64,000 nucleotides of DNA from Bacteroides sp. 51. Lineage in GTDB: Bacteria; Bacteroidota; Bacteroidia; Bacteroidales; Bacteroidaceae. The stretch covers positions 53,380 through 117,379 of the forward strand of contig NZ_QVMI01000010.1 in NCBI RefSeq assembly GCF_010500965.1, given 5' to 3'. Positions 1-8,057 of this stretch are shown one piece after another (positions within the stretch are counted from its first letter, which is position 1; the number at the start of each line of letters is the position of its first letter). Position numbers and translations under genes: made by a program. The notes under the pieces are model-generated. The model saw nothing but the letters and a program-made list of their open reading frames with translations, did no database searches and was not told where the DNA came from.

Positions 1-384
1 AAGGTGGTGGCAGTTGTTGGATTGACCAAAGAACGTGTTAATTTCGTGAAAGAGCTGTGGGATGCTTCAAGTTTCTTCTTTGTTGCACCTGCGAAGTATG
101 ATGAAAAGACGGTAAAGAAACGTTGGAAAGAAGATTCGGCCAAGTGTATGCTGGAATTGGCAGAGGTGCTGAGCGGTATCTCAGATTTCAGTCCTCAGGA
201 ACAGGAAAAAGTTGTGATGGACTGGATCGCTGCTAAGGAATATCATACGGGAAATATTATGAATGCTTTCCGTTTGGCATTGGTTGGCGAAGGAAAAGGT
301 CCACACATGTTTGACATTTCCTGGGTTCTGGGCAAGGAGGAAACATTGGCTCGTATTATGTGTGCCGTAGAAGTGCTTGGATAA
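1..384 (+). CDS. gltX: Glutamyl-tRNA synthetase, C-terminal part (truncated by window edge)
   Basis: The 127 visible residues read in frame from the first base and resemble the end of the anticodon-binding alpha-helical domain of GltX, the class I synthetase that charges tRNA-Glu. The segments [20 protein letters not shown] and [17 protein letters not shown] match the typical Bacteroidetes GltX end. The catalytic Rossmann fold with HIGH and KMSKS motifs lies outside the window. The stop TAA overlaps the ATG of waaA by one base (TAATG), so the two genes are probably translationally coupled. Identification is by family resemblance of the C-terminus only. Confidence 0.88.
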   Translation, partial: KVVAVVGLTKERVNFVKELWDASSFFFVAPAKYDEKTVKKRWKEDSAKCMLELAEVLSGISDFSPQEQEKVVMDWIAAKEYHTGNIMNAFRLALVGEGKGPHMFDISWVLGKEETLARIMCAVEVLG

Positions 385-1619
385 TGACCATAGGAGATAT
401 CTTATATAATATCGGTATTGGTTTGTATGACTTTGGGGTGCATGTTATGGCTCCTTTTAGTCGTAAACCCCGGAAAATGATGAAGGGGCACTGGGTGGTT
501 TATCGCCTGATTCGCCAGCAGCGCGAGAAGGATGCAAACTACATTTGGTTTCATGCGGCTTCGTTGGGGGAGTTCGAGCAGGGGCGTCCGTTGATGGAGC
601 GTATCAGGGCGGAGCATCCGGGATATAAGATTCTGCTTACGTTCTTTTCGCCTTCGGGCTATGAGGTGCGTAAGAACTATCGCGGAGCGGATATTATCTG
701 TTACCTACCTTTCGATAAGCCCCGGAATGTGAAGAAGTTCCTCGATCTGGCAAGGCCGTGCATGGCTTTCTTCATAAAATATGAGTTCTGGAAAAACTAT
801 ATAAATGAACTGAATAAACGTCGTATACCGGTTTATAGTGTATCTTCCATTTTCCGTAAAGACCAGGTGTTCTTTAAGTGGTATGGCGGAAGGTATCGCG
901 ATGTGTTGAAAGACTTCGACCATTTGTTCGTTCAGAATGAGGCTTCCAAACGTTTCCTGTCTAAAATTGATGTAACCAAGGTTTCGGTAGTAGGGGATAC
1001 GCGTTTTGACCGTGTGTTGGAGATACGGAATGAAGCAAAAGACCTGCCATTGGTAGAACGCTTTAAGGGAGGCTCATTTACGTTGGTTGCCGGTAGCTCA
1101 TGGGGGCCGGATGAAGATTTGTTCATTGAATATTTCAATACGCATCCGGAGATGAAGCTGATTATCGCTCCGCATGTGATAGACGAAAATCACCTGGTGG
1201 AGATCATCGATAAGCTGAAACGTCCTTATGTGCGTTATAGTAGAGCCAATGAAAAGAAGGTGGAAAGGGTAGACTGTCTGATAATTGACTGCTTTGGCTT
1301 ACTTTCTTCTATTTATCGGTATGGCGAGATTGCGTATATTGGCGGTGGCTTTGGCGTGGGCATTCACAATACGCTGGAGGCGGCTGTTTATGGTATACCT
1401 GTTATCTTTGGACCGAAATACCAGAAGTTCATGGAGGCTATTCAGTTGATTGATGCTAAAGGGGCATTCTCTATCAAAAATGGCGAAGAGCTGAACACGC
1501 TTCTGGATAAACTGATTGGTGATAAAGAGTTTCTGCGCGAAACCGGTAACAGTGCCGGGCATTATGTAACGGACAATGCCGGTGCAACAGATAAAATCTT
1601 GAGTAAGATCAACTTGTAG
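384..1619 (+). CDS. waaA: 3-deoxy-D-manno-octulosonic acid (Kdo) transferase
   Basis: WaaA/KdtA adds Kdo from CMP-Kdo to lipid A precursor at the inner membrane, an early step of lipopolysaccharide core synthesis. The 411-residue protein has the family's usual length. The N-terminal GT-B half has the SLGEFEQG motif near residue 60 with the probable catalytic Glu63. The C-terminal half has GGGFGVGIHNTLEAAVYG, the nucleotide-sugar binding loop. I chose the ATG at 384, which overlaps the gltX stop as TAATG; an upstream in-frame ATG at 360 would add eight residues inside gltX and is unlikely. The stop TAG at 1617-1619 is made by the outer end of a palindromic repeat (1616-1684). Confidence 0.93.
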   Translation: MTIGDILYNIGIGLYDFGVHVMAPFSRKPRKMMKGHWVVYRLIRQQREKDANYIWFHAASLGEFEQGRPLMERIRAEHPGYKILLTFFSPSGYEVRKNYRGADIICYLPFDKPRNVKKFLDLARPCMAFFIKYEFWKNYINELNKRRIPVYSVSSIFRKDQVFFKWYGGRYRDVLKDFDHLFVQNEASKRFLSKIDVTKVSVVGDTRFDRVLEIRNEAKDLPLVERFKGGSFTLVAGSSWGPDEDLFIEYFNTHPEMKLIIAPHVIDENHLVEIIDKLKRPYVRYSRANEKKVERVDCLIIDCFGLLSSIYRYGEIAYIGGGFGVGIHNTLEAAVYGIPVIFGPKYQKFMEAIQLIDAKGAFSIKNGEELNTLLDKLIGDKEFLRETGNSAGHYVTDNAGATDKILSKINL

Positions 1620-1684
1620 GGGCGGTTCGCGAACCGCCCAATACACAGGAAGTCATTTTCGGGCGGTTCGCGAACCGCCCCTAC
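1616..1684. repeat. Two inverted copies of a GTAGGGGCGG palindromic element
   Basis: Two 24-bp copies face each other: 1616-1639 and 1661-1684. Each contains the perfect 20-bp palindrome GGGCGGTTCGCGAACCGCCC, and the outer ends read GTAG and CTAC, so the unit as a whole is also inverted. It lies between convergent genes (waaA plus, carbonic anhydrase-like minus), and the TAG stop of waaA is part of it. A third copy is at 47851-47874. It could fold into strong RNA hairpins in both directions and help end transcription, but there is no following T tract, so that role is inference. Confidence 0.9.
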
Positions 1685-1702
1685 GGTGTCTTCACTCTGT
1701 AC

Positions 1703-2215
1703 TTACTTGTACCAATCCGAATACATCAGGTAATTGTGTGCAATCTTTTGGTTTAACTCCTTCGATTGCTCAGGGTCAACTTTCTTTATAAACTTTGCGG
1801 GAACCCCTCCCCAGATGCTTCCGGGCTCAATAATGGTATTACTTAATACGAGCGATCCGGCGGCTACGATTGCTCCCTCGCCGATAACGGCATGGTCGAG
1901 CAGAGTTGAACCCATCCCGATCAAAGCGTAATCCTTGATGTGTGCCCCGTGTATCGTCACGTTATGACCAACGGATACATGGTCGCCAATCTCTACGGTC
2001 GATTTCTGATAGAGCGTATGGAGCACGCTGCCATCTTGTATATTTACGCCATTGCCTATGCGTATGGAGTTGACGTCGCCTCTTAGCACCGTGTTGTACC
2101 AGATGCTACAGTCGTTGCCCATCACTACATCTCCGATTATTGTTGCGTTCTCTGCCAGAAAACAGTTGTCTCCTATTTTAGGGGTAAACCCTCTTACTGA
2201 TTTTATAAGTGCCAT
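1703..2215 (-). CDS. Gamma-carbonic anhydrase family hexapeptide-repeat protein
   Basis: The 170-residue protein is a left-handed beta-helix of hexapeptide repeats (IGDN, IGDV, IRIGN, VEIGDHV, VSVGHNV patterns, residues about 12-140). The three histidines expected to bind metal at the trimer interface are present: His66, His84 and His89, the last two with the family spacing of five. This is the YrdA/PaaY/CaiE-like group of gamma-class carbonic anhydrases; some members hydrate CO2 and others have no shown activity, so the reaction is not certain. It follows pepP by 21 bases on the same strand and is probably cotranscribed; the gap is made of GAGTTNN heptamers. Confidence 0.88.
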   Translation of the reverse strand: MALIKSVRGFTPKIGDNCFLAENATIIGDVVMGNDCSIWYNTVLRGDVNSIRIGNGVNIQDGSVLHTLYQKSTVEIGDHVSVGHNVTIHGAHIKDYALIGMGSTLLDHAVIGEGAIVAAGSLVLSNTIIEPGSIWGGVPAKFIKKVDPEQSKELNQKIAHNYLMYSDWYK

Positions 2216-2219
2216 ATTT

Positions 2220-2253
2220 GAGTTTTGAGTTATGAGTTACGAGTTTGGAGTTG
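2220..2253. repeat. Tandem GAGTTNN heptamers at the pepP 3' end
   Basis: About five consecutive heptamers of the form GAGTTNN (GAGTTTT, GAGTTAT, GAGTTAC, GAGTTTG, GAGTTGT) fill the gap between pepP and the next gene on the minus strand and extend into pepP, where they encode its last few residues and its stop codon. The same heptamer, with its inverse AACTCNN, recurs at 6700-6782. This looks like a dispersed low-complexity repeat; no function is visible. Confidence 0.75.
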
Positions 2254-4021
2254 TTGCTTCCTTGAGCCATGCCCTCTCTTCTTCGTTAAGATGCTCAGAA
2301 AGAAGATCATATACTTTTTGGTGGTATGTGTTTAGCCAATCGACTTCATCCGTAGTTAATAGCTCCTTTATAATTCCCTTCTTACAGATAGGGCAAAGGG
2401 TAACCGTTTCGAATTGAAGATAATCGCCATACATGCCTTCGCCTGCTTTGACTGCAAGGATCAGATTTTCAATGCGTATCCCATGACTTCCGGCTTTGTA
2501 GACTCCCGGTTCATTGGATGTAAGCATACCTGCTTGCAATACAACCGGATTTTCGTTCATACGAATGCTTTGCGGACCTTCGTGCACATTCAGGAAGTGG
2601 CCGACCCCATGTCCTGTGCCATGAAGAAAGTTCATTCCATATTTCCAAAGCGGTATGCGGGCAAGGGCGTCTAATTGTGCTCCCCGTGTTCCTGCCGGGA
2701 ATTTGGCCATAGCCAACGCGATATGTCCTTTCAAGACAAGGGTATAGTCCGTTTTTTCTTCTTCCGTAAGTTCTCCCAAGGCAATGGTGCGGGTGATATC
2801 TGTTGTCCCATCGAGGTATTGCGCTCCCGAATCCAGCAATAAGAAACCTTTGGGTTGCAGGGTGCTGCTGCTTTCGGGGGTTGCCGAATAATGTACAATG
2901 GCCCCATGCTCCTTGTATCCGGCAATGGTGTCAAAGCTCTCTCCGACATAAAGGTCTTGTTCTGCCCGGAAGCCGTGCAACTTCTCGTCTACACTCAACT
3001 CCGTCTCTTTGCCCGAGGGAACAGCCTCTTCCAGCCACCTTAAGAACCTGACCAACGCAACGCCGTCTTTCTTCATCGCGTTGTGCACTCCTTTAATCTC
3101 TTGCTCGTTCCGGACGGCCTTCAATAAAGCTACCGGCGAACTGTTGCGGATAATCTCGACTTCGGGGTTGACGGATGAATAAACCGTGAAGTTTGTTTGC
3201 AGCGGATTCAATAGAATAGGTGAAGCGCCGGACTGCGATAGATAATCTTCGATATCACTGTAATTCCTTGCTTCAACCCCCTGCGACTTCAGATAGGTTT
3301 CAATTTCGCCGGTTACTTTCTCCGGAGCAATAAAGAAAATCGCGTGCTGCTGTGTAATCAGTAAGTAGCCTATCACTACCGGATTGCATTTTACGTCACT
3401 TCCGCGCAGATTCAGCGTCCATGCAATTTCGTCCAAAGCAGATATCAGTATAGCTTCACAGTTCTTTTTGGCCAACTCTATGCGGATCTCCCTGAGTTTC
3501 TCGACGGTAGATTTACCAGCATACTTTTCGTCATAAATATATGGTGGATTCTGCGGTATGGCTGGTCGGTCTGCCCATATTCGGGCTATCGGGTCAATGT
3601 TCGTGATGAGTTCAATGCCACTAACGGCTAATTCTTTTTGCAGACCTTCGGCTGCCGTTGTTGCATAAACCTTTCCATCCACTCCAACTTTACTTCCTTT
3701 GGCTAGTTCATTGCACAAGAAAGCCGGTATGCTTGGAGTTTCGGGCAACATTTCTTTATATAATTCAATCTCCGTGCCGGCAAGCTGATCGGCAGCTTGT
3801 ATGAAATACCGCGAATCGGTCCACAGCCCAGCCTTCTCAAGCGTTACGACCACCGTTCCGGCCGATCCGGTGAAGCCCGAAATCCACACACGCGATTGCC
3901 AGTGGGGAGCTACGTATTCACTTACATGTGGGTCCGTACTGGGAATAATAAACGCACTCAGCCCTTTTTCTTTCAGAACTTTCCGCAATGCCTGTATCCG
4001 GTTTTGAATAATTTGCTTCAT
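2237..4021 (-). CDS. pepP: Aminopeptidase P family protein (Xaa-Pro aminopeptidase, M24B)
   Basis: The 594-residue protein is of the long, three-domain aminopeptidase P type: two creatinase-like N-terminal domains (about 1-300), then a pita-bread M24 metallopeptidase domain (about 305-520) and a C-terminal extension. It would remove an N-terminal residue preceding proline, in the cytoplasm because no signal peptide is seen. The dinuclear metal site is complete: Asp pair in LLDSGAQYLDGTTDITRT, His in GTGHGVGHFLNVHEG, Glu in SNEPGVY and Glu in GIRIENL. The final residues TTPNS and the stop lie in a repeat, so the C-terminus may differ from relatives. A -7 box is at 4065-4072. Confidence 0.93.
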   Translation of the reverse strand: MKQIIQNRIQALRKVLKEKGLSAFIIPSTDPHVSEYVAPHWQSRVWISGFTGSAGTVVVTLEKAGLWTDSRYFIQAADQLAGTEIELYKEMLPETPSIPAFLCNELAKGSKVGVDGKVYATTAAEGLQKELAVSGIELITNIDPIARIWADRPAIPQNPPYIYDEKYAGKSTVEKLREIRIELAKKNCEAILISALDEIAWTLNLRGSDVKCNPVVIGYLLITQQHAIFFIAPEKVTGEIETYLKSQGVEARNYSDIEDYLSQSGASPILLNPLQTNFTVYSSVNPEVEIIRNSSPVALLKAVRNEQEIKGVHNAMKKDGVALVRFLRWLEEAVPSGKETELSVDEKLHGFRAEQDLYVGESFDTIAGYKEHGAIVHYSATPESSSTLQPKGFLLLDSGAQYLDGTTDITRTIALGELTEEEKTDYTLVLKGHIALAMAKFPAGTRGAQLDALARIPLWKYGMNFLHGTGHGVGHFLNVHEGPQSIRMNENPVVLQAGMLTSNEPGVYKAGSHGIRIENLILAVKAGEGMYGDYLQFETVTLCPICKKGIIKELLTTDEVDWLNTYHQKVYDLLSEHLNEEERAWLKEATTPNS

Positions 4022-4064
4022 AATATATCATGGAATTAATTTATTTCCTGAGTAACTGTGGATA

Positions 4065-4072
4065 CAAATGTA
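4065..4072 (-). promoter_or_regulatory. Putative pepP promoter, -7 box
   Basis: On the minus strand the sequence reads TACATTTG, matching the Bacteroidetes -7 consensus TAnnTTTG, 43 bases before the pepP start. No good TTTG is found at the -33 distance, so this is a partial match. Confidence 0.45.
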
Positions 4073-4280
4073 GGCAAAAGATTGCAAAGTGATTGAAAAC
4101 TGATGGTAAAACGAATCAAAACAAAGATTAAACTTTTCCTCTTTTTCCGGTTAGGATATTTAACGTTTAAAATATTCAAGATGTTTGAAAATAGAAGTTT
4201 AAATTCGATTTCTGATGCTAAACAGTTGACAATATAGGCAAAAAGTAAAACGGCCCATTCACCGTCATCGTCGGTGCATT

Positions 4281-4357
4281 AAATAAGACTAAACTAAATA
4301 AAACTAGATTAAATGAAATAAAACTACTACTGCTACTACAGTAGTAGTAACAGCAGA
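4281..4357. repeat. Low-complexity AAACTA/ACTACT tract with short inverted repeats
   Basis: An A/T-rich run with repeated AAACTA and AAATAAAACTA words leads into CTACTACT (4324-4331) facing AGTAGTAG (4340-4347), which can form a hairpin with an 8-base loop. It lies between the divergent genes pepP and rpsU, upstream of the palindrome array at 4388. No gene is seen in 4022-4618; the stretch holds the pepP -7 box, this tract, the array, a 19-bp dispersed repeat and the rpsU promoter. Confidence 0.5.
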
Positions 4358-4387
4358 TATTGTTGGCGCCTCAAACCCCTCCGTTTC

Positions 4388-4489
4388 GAGAAACCTTCTC
4401 AGCCGCCCTGAGAAACTTTCTCATCCACTCTGAGAAACTTTCTCAGGAGCCGCGAAGTACTTTCTCAGAGCCGCTGAGCTATATAGCAT
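4388..4489. repeat. Palindrome tandem array 1, exact 22-bp period
   Basis: Fourteen-base cores start at 4388, 4410, 4432 and 4454, exactly 22 bases apart, with 8-base spacers that differ. Cores two and three are GAGAAACTTTCTCA, which with the preceding T form the palindrome TGAGAAA-C-TTTCTCA. Core one has one change; core four (GAAGTACTTTCTCA) has drifted but contains AAGTACTT. The next 22-base step holds a different palindrome, GCTATATAGC (4478-4487), nearly in register. The array is in the rpsU upstream region, ending about 40 bases before its promoter. Confidence 0.88.
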
Positions 4490-4494
4490 AACTT

Positions 4495-4513
4495 GGCAGC
4501 GGCACCTTGCCGC
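4495..4513. repeat. 19-bp dispersed repeat, copy A
   Basis: GGCAGCGGCACCTTGCCGC occurs here and as an exact reverse complement at 56668-56686, 52 kb away. The inner part CGGCA-CCT-TGCCG is itself a short palindrome. It sits between palindrome array 1 and the rpsU promoter. Confidence 0.8.
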
Positions 4514-4530
4514 AAAAAAAACTAGCTAAA

Positions 4531-4562
4531 TTTGGAAGATTGCGAAAGTATGTGTAATTTTG
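4531..4562 (+). promoter_or_regulatory. rpsU promoter
   Basis: TTTG at 4531-4534 and TAATTTTG at 4555-4562 are separated by 20 bases, an excellent match to the Bacteroidetes promoter TTTG-N(17-23)-TAnnTTTG. Transcription would start near 4568, giving a leader of about 50 bases before rpsU. Confidence 0.8.
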
Positions 4563-4618
4563 CCCCGCTAAAAGTGTACGAAATTAAAAAATATAAATAA
4601 TTTAATCAAAAAAGCAAA

Positions 4619-4810
4619 ATGATCGTAGTACCAGTAAAAGAAGGCGAAAACATTGAAAAAGCGCTGAAGAAATTTAAAAGAAAATTCGAGAAAACAGGCA
4701 CCATCAAAGAACTTAGACGCAGACAACAGTTTGACAAACCGTCTGTAGTGAAAAGATTGAAAATGGAACGTGCCGTTTACGTTCAACAACTACAGCAAGT
4801 AGAGGATTAA
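4619..4810 (+). CDS. rpsU: 30S ribosomal protein bS21
   Basis: The 63-residue basic protein is bS21, which binds near the 3' end of 16S rRNA on the 30S platform. The start MIVVPVKEGENIEKALKKFK and the RRRQQFDKPSVVKR segment are typical. In Bacteroidetes ribosomes bS21 is known to help hide the anti-Shine-Dalgarno sequence, which fits the rarity of Shine-Dalgarno sequences in this window. The rpsU leader is A/T rich and carries no Shine-Dalgarno sequence itself. It has its own promoter (4531-4562); the recombinase gene starts 75 bases later. Confidence 0.96.
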   Translation: MIVVPVKEGENIEKALKKFKRKFEKTGTIKELRRRQQFDKPSVVKRLKMERAVYVQQLQQVED

Positions 4811-4885
4811 TAAATCCAAAATACTTTGATTTATTAAATTCTTTTTCATACATTCGTTGCATAGAATTATAGATGTAACGGTATT

Positions 4886-5770
4886 ATGTTAACAGAATCT
4901 TTTCTTGATTATCTCCGGTTCGAGCGGAACTATTCTGATAAGACCATAGTAGAATATGGCAGGGATATCGCTCAGTTCCGGAATTTTCTTCAAGAAGGGG
5001 GTAGTGAAGAGTTTGTACCTGCCGACGTGACGGCGGAAATGATTCGCGAATGGATCATCTCGCTCATGGACGGAGGGTGCGCCGCAAGTTCCGTAAACCG
5101 CAAATTGAGTTCCCTGCGCTCGTTCTATAAATATCTCTTGAAACGTGGTGAAGTAGCTAAAGACCCGTTACGGAAAATAACAGGTCCGAAGAAAAAGAAA
5201 CCGCTTCCGGCATTCGTAAAAGAGAATGAAATGGATAGGCTACTGGATGAAACCGATTTTGGCGAAGGATTTGTGGGATGTCGCGACCGGTTAATCATTG
5301 AGACATTTTATGCCACAGGCGTGCGATTGTCGGAACTGATTGGTTTGAACGATGGCGATGTCGATATGTCCTCCTCCCAACTTAAAGTCACAGGGAAAAG
5401 AAATAAGCAACGGTTGATACCTTTTGGCGATGAGCTGAAACAAACGATGCTCGAATATGTTAATATAAGAAACGAACAGACCCCGAGAACATCCGATGCA
5501 TTCTTTGTAAAAGAAGATGGCGGGCGGCTCTACAAAAGTCTAGTCTATAATATCGTGAAACGGAACCTTTCAAAGGTGGTAACGCAAAAGAAGAGAGGTC
5601 CCCATGTGCTGAGGCATACTTTTGCAACAACCATGCTCAACCACGAAGCCGAGCTTGGCGCAGTAAAAGAACTGCTTGGTCATAGTAGCCTCGCTACTAC
5701 GGAGATTTATACGCATACCACTTTTGAAGAACTAAAAAAAGTGTATAAACAAGCTCATCCAAGAGCTTAA
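4886..5770 (+). CDS. xerC: Tyrosine recombinase, XerC/XerD type
   Basis: The 294-residue protein has the usual Xer length and layout: an N-terminal SAM-like core-binding domain (about 1-90) and a catalytic domain (about 105-285). All catalytic residues are present: Arg147 (ATGVRLSEL), Lys171 (TGKRNKQR), His240 and Arg243 (HVLRH), His266 (LGHSSLATT) and the nucleophile Tyr275 (EIYTH). Xer proteins resolve chromosome dimers at dif. It lies in the conserved order rpsU-xer-hpf with no integrase-style surroundings, so a housekeeping role is likely. XerC rather than XerD is inferred, since a second Xer gene would be elsewhere. Confidence 0.87.
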   Translation: MLTESFLDYLRFERNYSDKTIVEYGRDIAQFRNFLQEGGSEEFVPADVTAEMIREWIISLMDGGCAASSVNRKLSSLRSFYKYLLKRGEVAKDPLRKITGPKKKKPLPAFVKENEMDRLLDETDFGEGFVGCRDRLIIETFYATGVRLSELIGLNDGDVDMSSSQLKVTGKRNKQRLIPFGDELKQTMLEYVNIRNEQTPRTSDAFFVKEDGGRLYKSLVYNIVKRNLSKVVTQKKRGPHVLRHTFATTMLNHEAELGAVKELLGHSSLATTEIYTHTTFEELKKVYKQAHPRA

Positions 5771-5774
5771 AAAA

Positions 5775-5782
5775 AAGGAGGT
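5775..5782 (+). promoter_or_regulatory. Unusually strong Shine-Dalgarno sequence before hpf
   Basis: AAGGAGGT lies four bases before the hpf ATG (5787) and is fully complementary to the conserved 16S 3' end. Most genes in the window have no such sequence, so this one stands out. Confidence 0.8.
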
Positions 5783-5786
5783 AAGT

Positions 5787-6086
5787 ATGGAAATTAGAAT
5801 TCAATCAATTCATTTTGATGCTGCAGAACGTTTGCAGGCTTTTGTTCAGAAGAGAGTAGCGAAACTGGAAAAGTTTTATGACGATATAAAATCCGTAGAA
5901 GTAGTACTGAAAGTAGTGAAGCCCGAAGTAGCCGACAATAAAGAGGCTGGAATTAAGGTAAACGTTCCGAATTACGATTTCTATGCCAATAAAATCTGCG
6001 ATTCATTCGAAGAAGCTGTAGACCTTTGTGTAGAGGCTTTAGAGAAGCAAATGATGAAGCACAAGGAAAAGGTGAGAAACAAATAA
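5787..6086 (+). CDS. hpf: Ribosome hibernation-promoting factor, short form (HPF/YfiA family)
   Basis: The 99-residue protein has the beta-alpha-beta-beta-beta-alpha fold pattern of the HPF/RaiA family, starting MEIRIQSIHFDAAERLQAFV and ending with a basic helix EKQMMKHKEKVRNK. Family members bind the decoding centre of idle 30S subunits and stop translation in stationary phase. The length matches the short type; the long-type C-terminal dimerisation domain is absent. It follows the recombinase by 16 bases and carries one of the few strong Shine-Dalgarno sequences here. Confidence 0.9.
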   Translation: MEIRIQSIHFDAAERLQAFVQKRVAKLEKFYDDIKSVEVVLKVVKPEVADNKEAGIKVNVPNYDFYANKICDSFEEAVDLCVEALEKQMMKHKEKVRNK

Positions 6087-6102
6087 AAATAAAAGCAAAT
6101 AT

Positions 6103-6133
6103 TTTGCGGAAAAGAAATAAATAACTAAATTTG
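6103..6133 (+). promoter_or_regulatory. Promoter of the tRNA-tuf cluster
   Basis: TTTG at 6103-6106 and TAAATTTG at 6126-6133 are 19 bases apart, a good Bacteroidetes promoter. The predicted start near 6140 lies about 45 bases before tRNA-Thr and could serve the four tRNA genes and tuf. Confidence 0.75.
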
Positions 6134-6184
6134 CAGCCGTTTCGCTCGCATTAGAACGTAACGGTTGCATTTTTTTGAATATAC

Positions 6185-6258
6185 GCCTCTTTAGCTCAGT
6201 TGGCCAGAGCACGTGATTTGTAATCTCGGGGTCGTTGGTTCGAATCCGACAAGAGGCT
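6185..6258 (+). tRNA. tRNA-Thr (anticodon TGT)
   Basis: A 74-base cloverleaf: acceptor stem GCCTCTT/AAGAGGC, D arm GCTC/GAGC, anticodon loop TTTGTAA with anticodon TGT reading ACA, and T arm GTTGG-TTCGAAT-CCGAC. The discriminator base is T. One T-T mismatch is seen in the anticodon stem. CCA is not encoded. Confidence 0.93.
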
Positions 6259-6265
6259 CAAGAAT

Positions 6266-6349
6266 AAGTAGCTAGAATATAGAATCTAGTAGTAAGGAAT
6301 TCTTTTTAATGTATAAACTTGAATTCTAGCTTCTAACTACTATCTACTT
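6266..6349. repeat. Imperfect inverted repeat between tRNA genes
   Basis: AAGTAGCTAGAAT...GAATTC (6266-6302) is loosely mirrored by GAATTCTAGCTTCTAACTAC...CTACTT (6321-6349). It fills the gap between tRNA-Thr and tRNA-Tyr. It may be a decayed repeat or an RNA-processing structure; the match is imperfect. Confidence 0.4.
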
Positions 6350-6354
6350 AAAAA

Positions 6355-6437
6355 GGGTAGTTACCAGAGTGGCCAAATGGGGCAGACTGTAAATCTGCTG
6401 TCTTTCGACTTCGGTGGTTCGAATCCATCACTACCCA
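6355..6437 (+). tRNA. tRNA-Tyr (anticodon GTA)
   Basis: An 83-base class II tRNA with a long variable arm: acceptor GGGTAGT/ACTACCC, anticodon stem-loop CAGA-CTGTAAA-TCTG with anticodon GTA, variable arm around TGTCTTTCGACTTCG, T arm GGTGG-TTCGAAT-CCATC, discriminator A. CCA is not encoded. Confidence 0.94.
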
Positions 6438-6530
6438 CGAGTGAACAGCTCTGATTAGAGAACAGAAAAGAACGAAGAATGTTTGCTTAACCGCCGACTT
6501 TCCCCCACTTTTAAAGTTCTCAGTCAAATT

Positions 6531-6603
6531 GCGGAAGTAGCTCAGTTGATAGAGCATTAGCCTTCCAAGCTGAGGGTCGCGGGTTTGAGCCCCGTCTTCC
6601 GCT
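6531..6603 (+). tRNA. tRNA-Gly (anticodon TCC)
   Basis: A 73-base cloverleaf: acceptor GCGGAAG/CTTCCGC, D arm GCTC/GAGC, anticodon stem-loop TTAGC-CTTCCAA-GCTGA with anticodon TCC reading GGA, T arm GCGGG-TTTGAGC-CCCGT, discriminator T. Confidence 0.94.
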
Positions 6604-6614
6604 CTTTTTATTTT

Positions 6615-6686
<72 letters not shown>

Positions 6687-6699
6687 CAGGAAAAGTTTT

Positions 6700-6782
6700 G
6701 AGTCTGGAGTAATGAGTTATGAGTGCGATGCCGATATGCCGCATGGAAGAACTTAAAACTCACAACTCATAACTCACAACTT
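6700..6782. repeat. Inverted pair of GAGTNNN / AACTCNN heptamer tracts
   Basis: Four heptamers GAGTCTG, GAGTAAT, GAGTTAT, GAGTGCG (6700-6727) face AACTCAC, AACTCAT, AACTCAC, AACTT (6757-6782) across 29 bases. The same word fills the pepP 3' gap at 2220-2253. It separates the tRNA cluster from tuf and could form a hairpin in the transcript. Confidence 0.7.
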
Positions 6783-6825
6783 AAAAAAGAAGCTGATTAT
6801 TAATCATAATAAATAAAGTAAAGCT

Positions 6826-8010
6826 ATGGCTAAAGAGAAATTTAATCGTTCCAAACCGCATGTTAATATCGGTACTATTGGTCACGTTGACCACGGTAAA
6901 ACCACATTAACTGCTGCTATCACAACAGTGTTGGCGAAGAAAGGTCTTTCAGAGTTGCGTTCTTTCGATTCAATCGACAATGCTCCTGAAGAAAAAGAAA
7001 GAGGTATTACTATCAATACTTCACACGTAGAATACGAAACAGCTAATCGTCACTATGCTCACGTAGACTGTCCGGGTCACGCCGACTACGTTAAGAACAT
7101 GGTAACTGGTGCTGCTCAGATGGACGGTGCTATCATTGTAGTTGCTGCAACTGATGGTCCTATGCCTCAAACACGTGAACACATCCTTTTGGCTCGTCAG
7201 GTAAACGTACCTAAATTGGTTGTTTTCATGAACAAATGTGATATGGTTGACGACGAAGAAATGTTGGAACTTGTAGAAATGGAAATGAGAGAACTTCTTT
7301 CATTCTATGACTTCGACGGTGACAACACTCCAGTTATCCAAGGTTCTGCTCTTGGTGGATTGAACGGCGTTGACAAATGGGAAGAAAAAATCATGGAACT
7401 TATGGATGCAGTTGATACTTGGATTCCATTGCCTCCACGTGACGTTGATAAACCATTCTTGATGCCAGTTGAAGACGTATTCTCAATCACAGGTCGTGGT
7501 ACTGTAGCAACTGGTCGTATCGAAGCTGGTATCGTTAAAGTAGGTGACGAAGTTCAAATCATCGGTCTTGGTTCTGAAGCTAAGAAATCAGTAGTAACCG
7601 GTGTTGAAATGTTCCGTAAACTTCTTGATACAGGTGAAGCTGGTGACAACGTAGGTTTGTTGCTTCGTGGTATCGACAAAAACGAAATCAAACGTGGTAT
7701 GGTTATCTGTCACCCAGGACAGATCACTCCTCATAGCCAATTCAAAGCTGAGGTGTATATCCTGAAAAAAGAAGAAGGTGGACGTCACACTCCATTCCAC
7801 AACAAATACCGTCCTCAGTTCTACATCCGTACATTGGACGTAACTGGTGAGATCACTCTTCCAGAAGGAACTGAAATGGTAATGCCAGGTGATAACGTAA
7901 CTATCACAGTAGATTTGATCTACCCAGTTGCATTGAACGTAGGTCTTCGTTTCGCTATCCGCGAAGGTGGTCGTACAGTAGGTGCTGGTCAGATTACAGA
8001 AATCCTTTAA
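6826..8010 (+). CDS. tuf: Elongation factor Tu
   Basis: The 394-residue GTPase carries aminoacyl-tRNA to the ribosome. The G domain (about 1-205) has G1 [10 protein letters not shown] (19-28), the switch I segment RGITINT, G3 DCPGHADY and G4 NKCD; domains 2 and 3 follow (about 212-394). The effector-site and kirromycin-region residues look normal. Unlike in E. coli, tuf is not joined to rpsL-rpsG-fusA but lies between tRNA clusters, ahead of secE-nusG. The codons are strongly biased, as in highly expressed genes. Confidence 0.98.
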   Translation: MAKEKFNRSKPHVNIGTIGHVDHGKTTLTAAITTVLAKKGLSELRSFDSIDNAPEEKERGITINTSHVEYETANRHYAHVDCPGHADYVKNMVTGAAQMDGAIIVVAATDGPMPQTREHILLARQVNVPKLVVFMNKCDMVDDEEMLELVEMEMRELLSFYDFDGDNTPVIQGSALGGLNGVDKWEEKIMELMDAVDTWIPLPPRDVDKPFLMPVEDVFSITGRGTVATGRIEAGIVKVGDEVQIIGLGSEAKKSVVTGVEMFRKLLDTGEAGDNVGLLLRGIDKNEIKRGMVICHPGQITPHSQFKAEVYILKKEEGGRHTPFHNKYRPQFYIRTLDVTGEITLPEGTEMVMPGDNVTITVDLIYPVALNVGLRFAIREGGRTVGAGQITEIL

Positions 8011-8057
8011 TAAATATATTCAGTTCTCATTGCAGCAGTAATGAGAACTGAATTTCT

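Noticed and set aside
4388-4489. CRISPR array at the tandem repeats
   Set aside because: Repeats are 12-15 bases and spacers 8-11, far below CRISPR sizes; repeats change within an array and no cas genes are near. The same holds for the other three arrays.
4886-5770. Integrase of a mobile element
   Set aside because: The recombinase is of normal Xer size, next to rpsU and hpf, with no attachment-site duplication, tRNA-end repeat or cargo genes near it.
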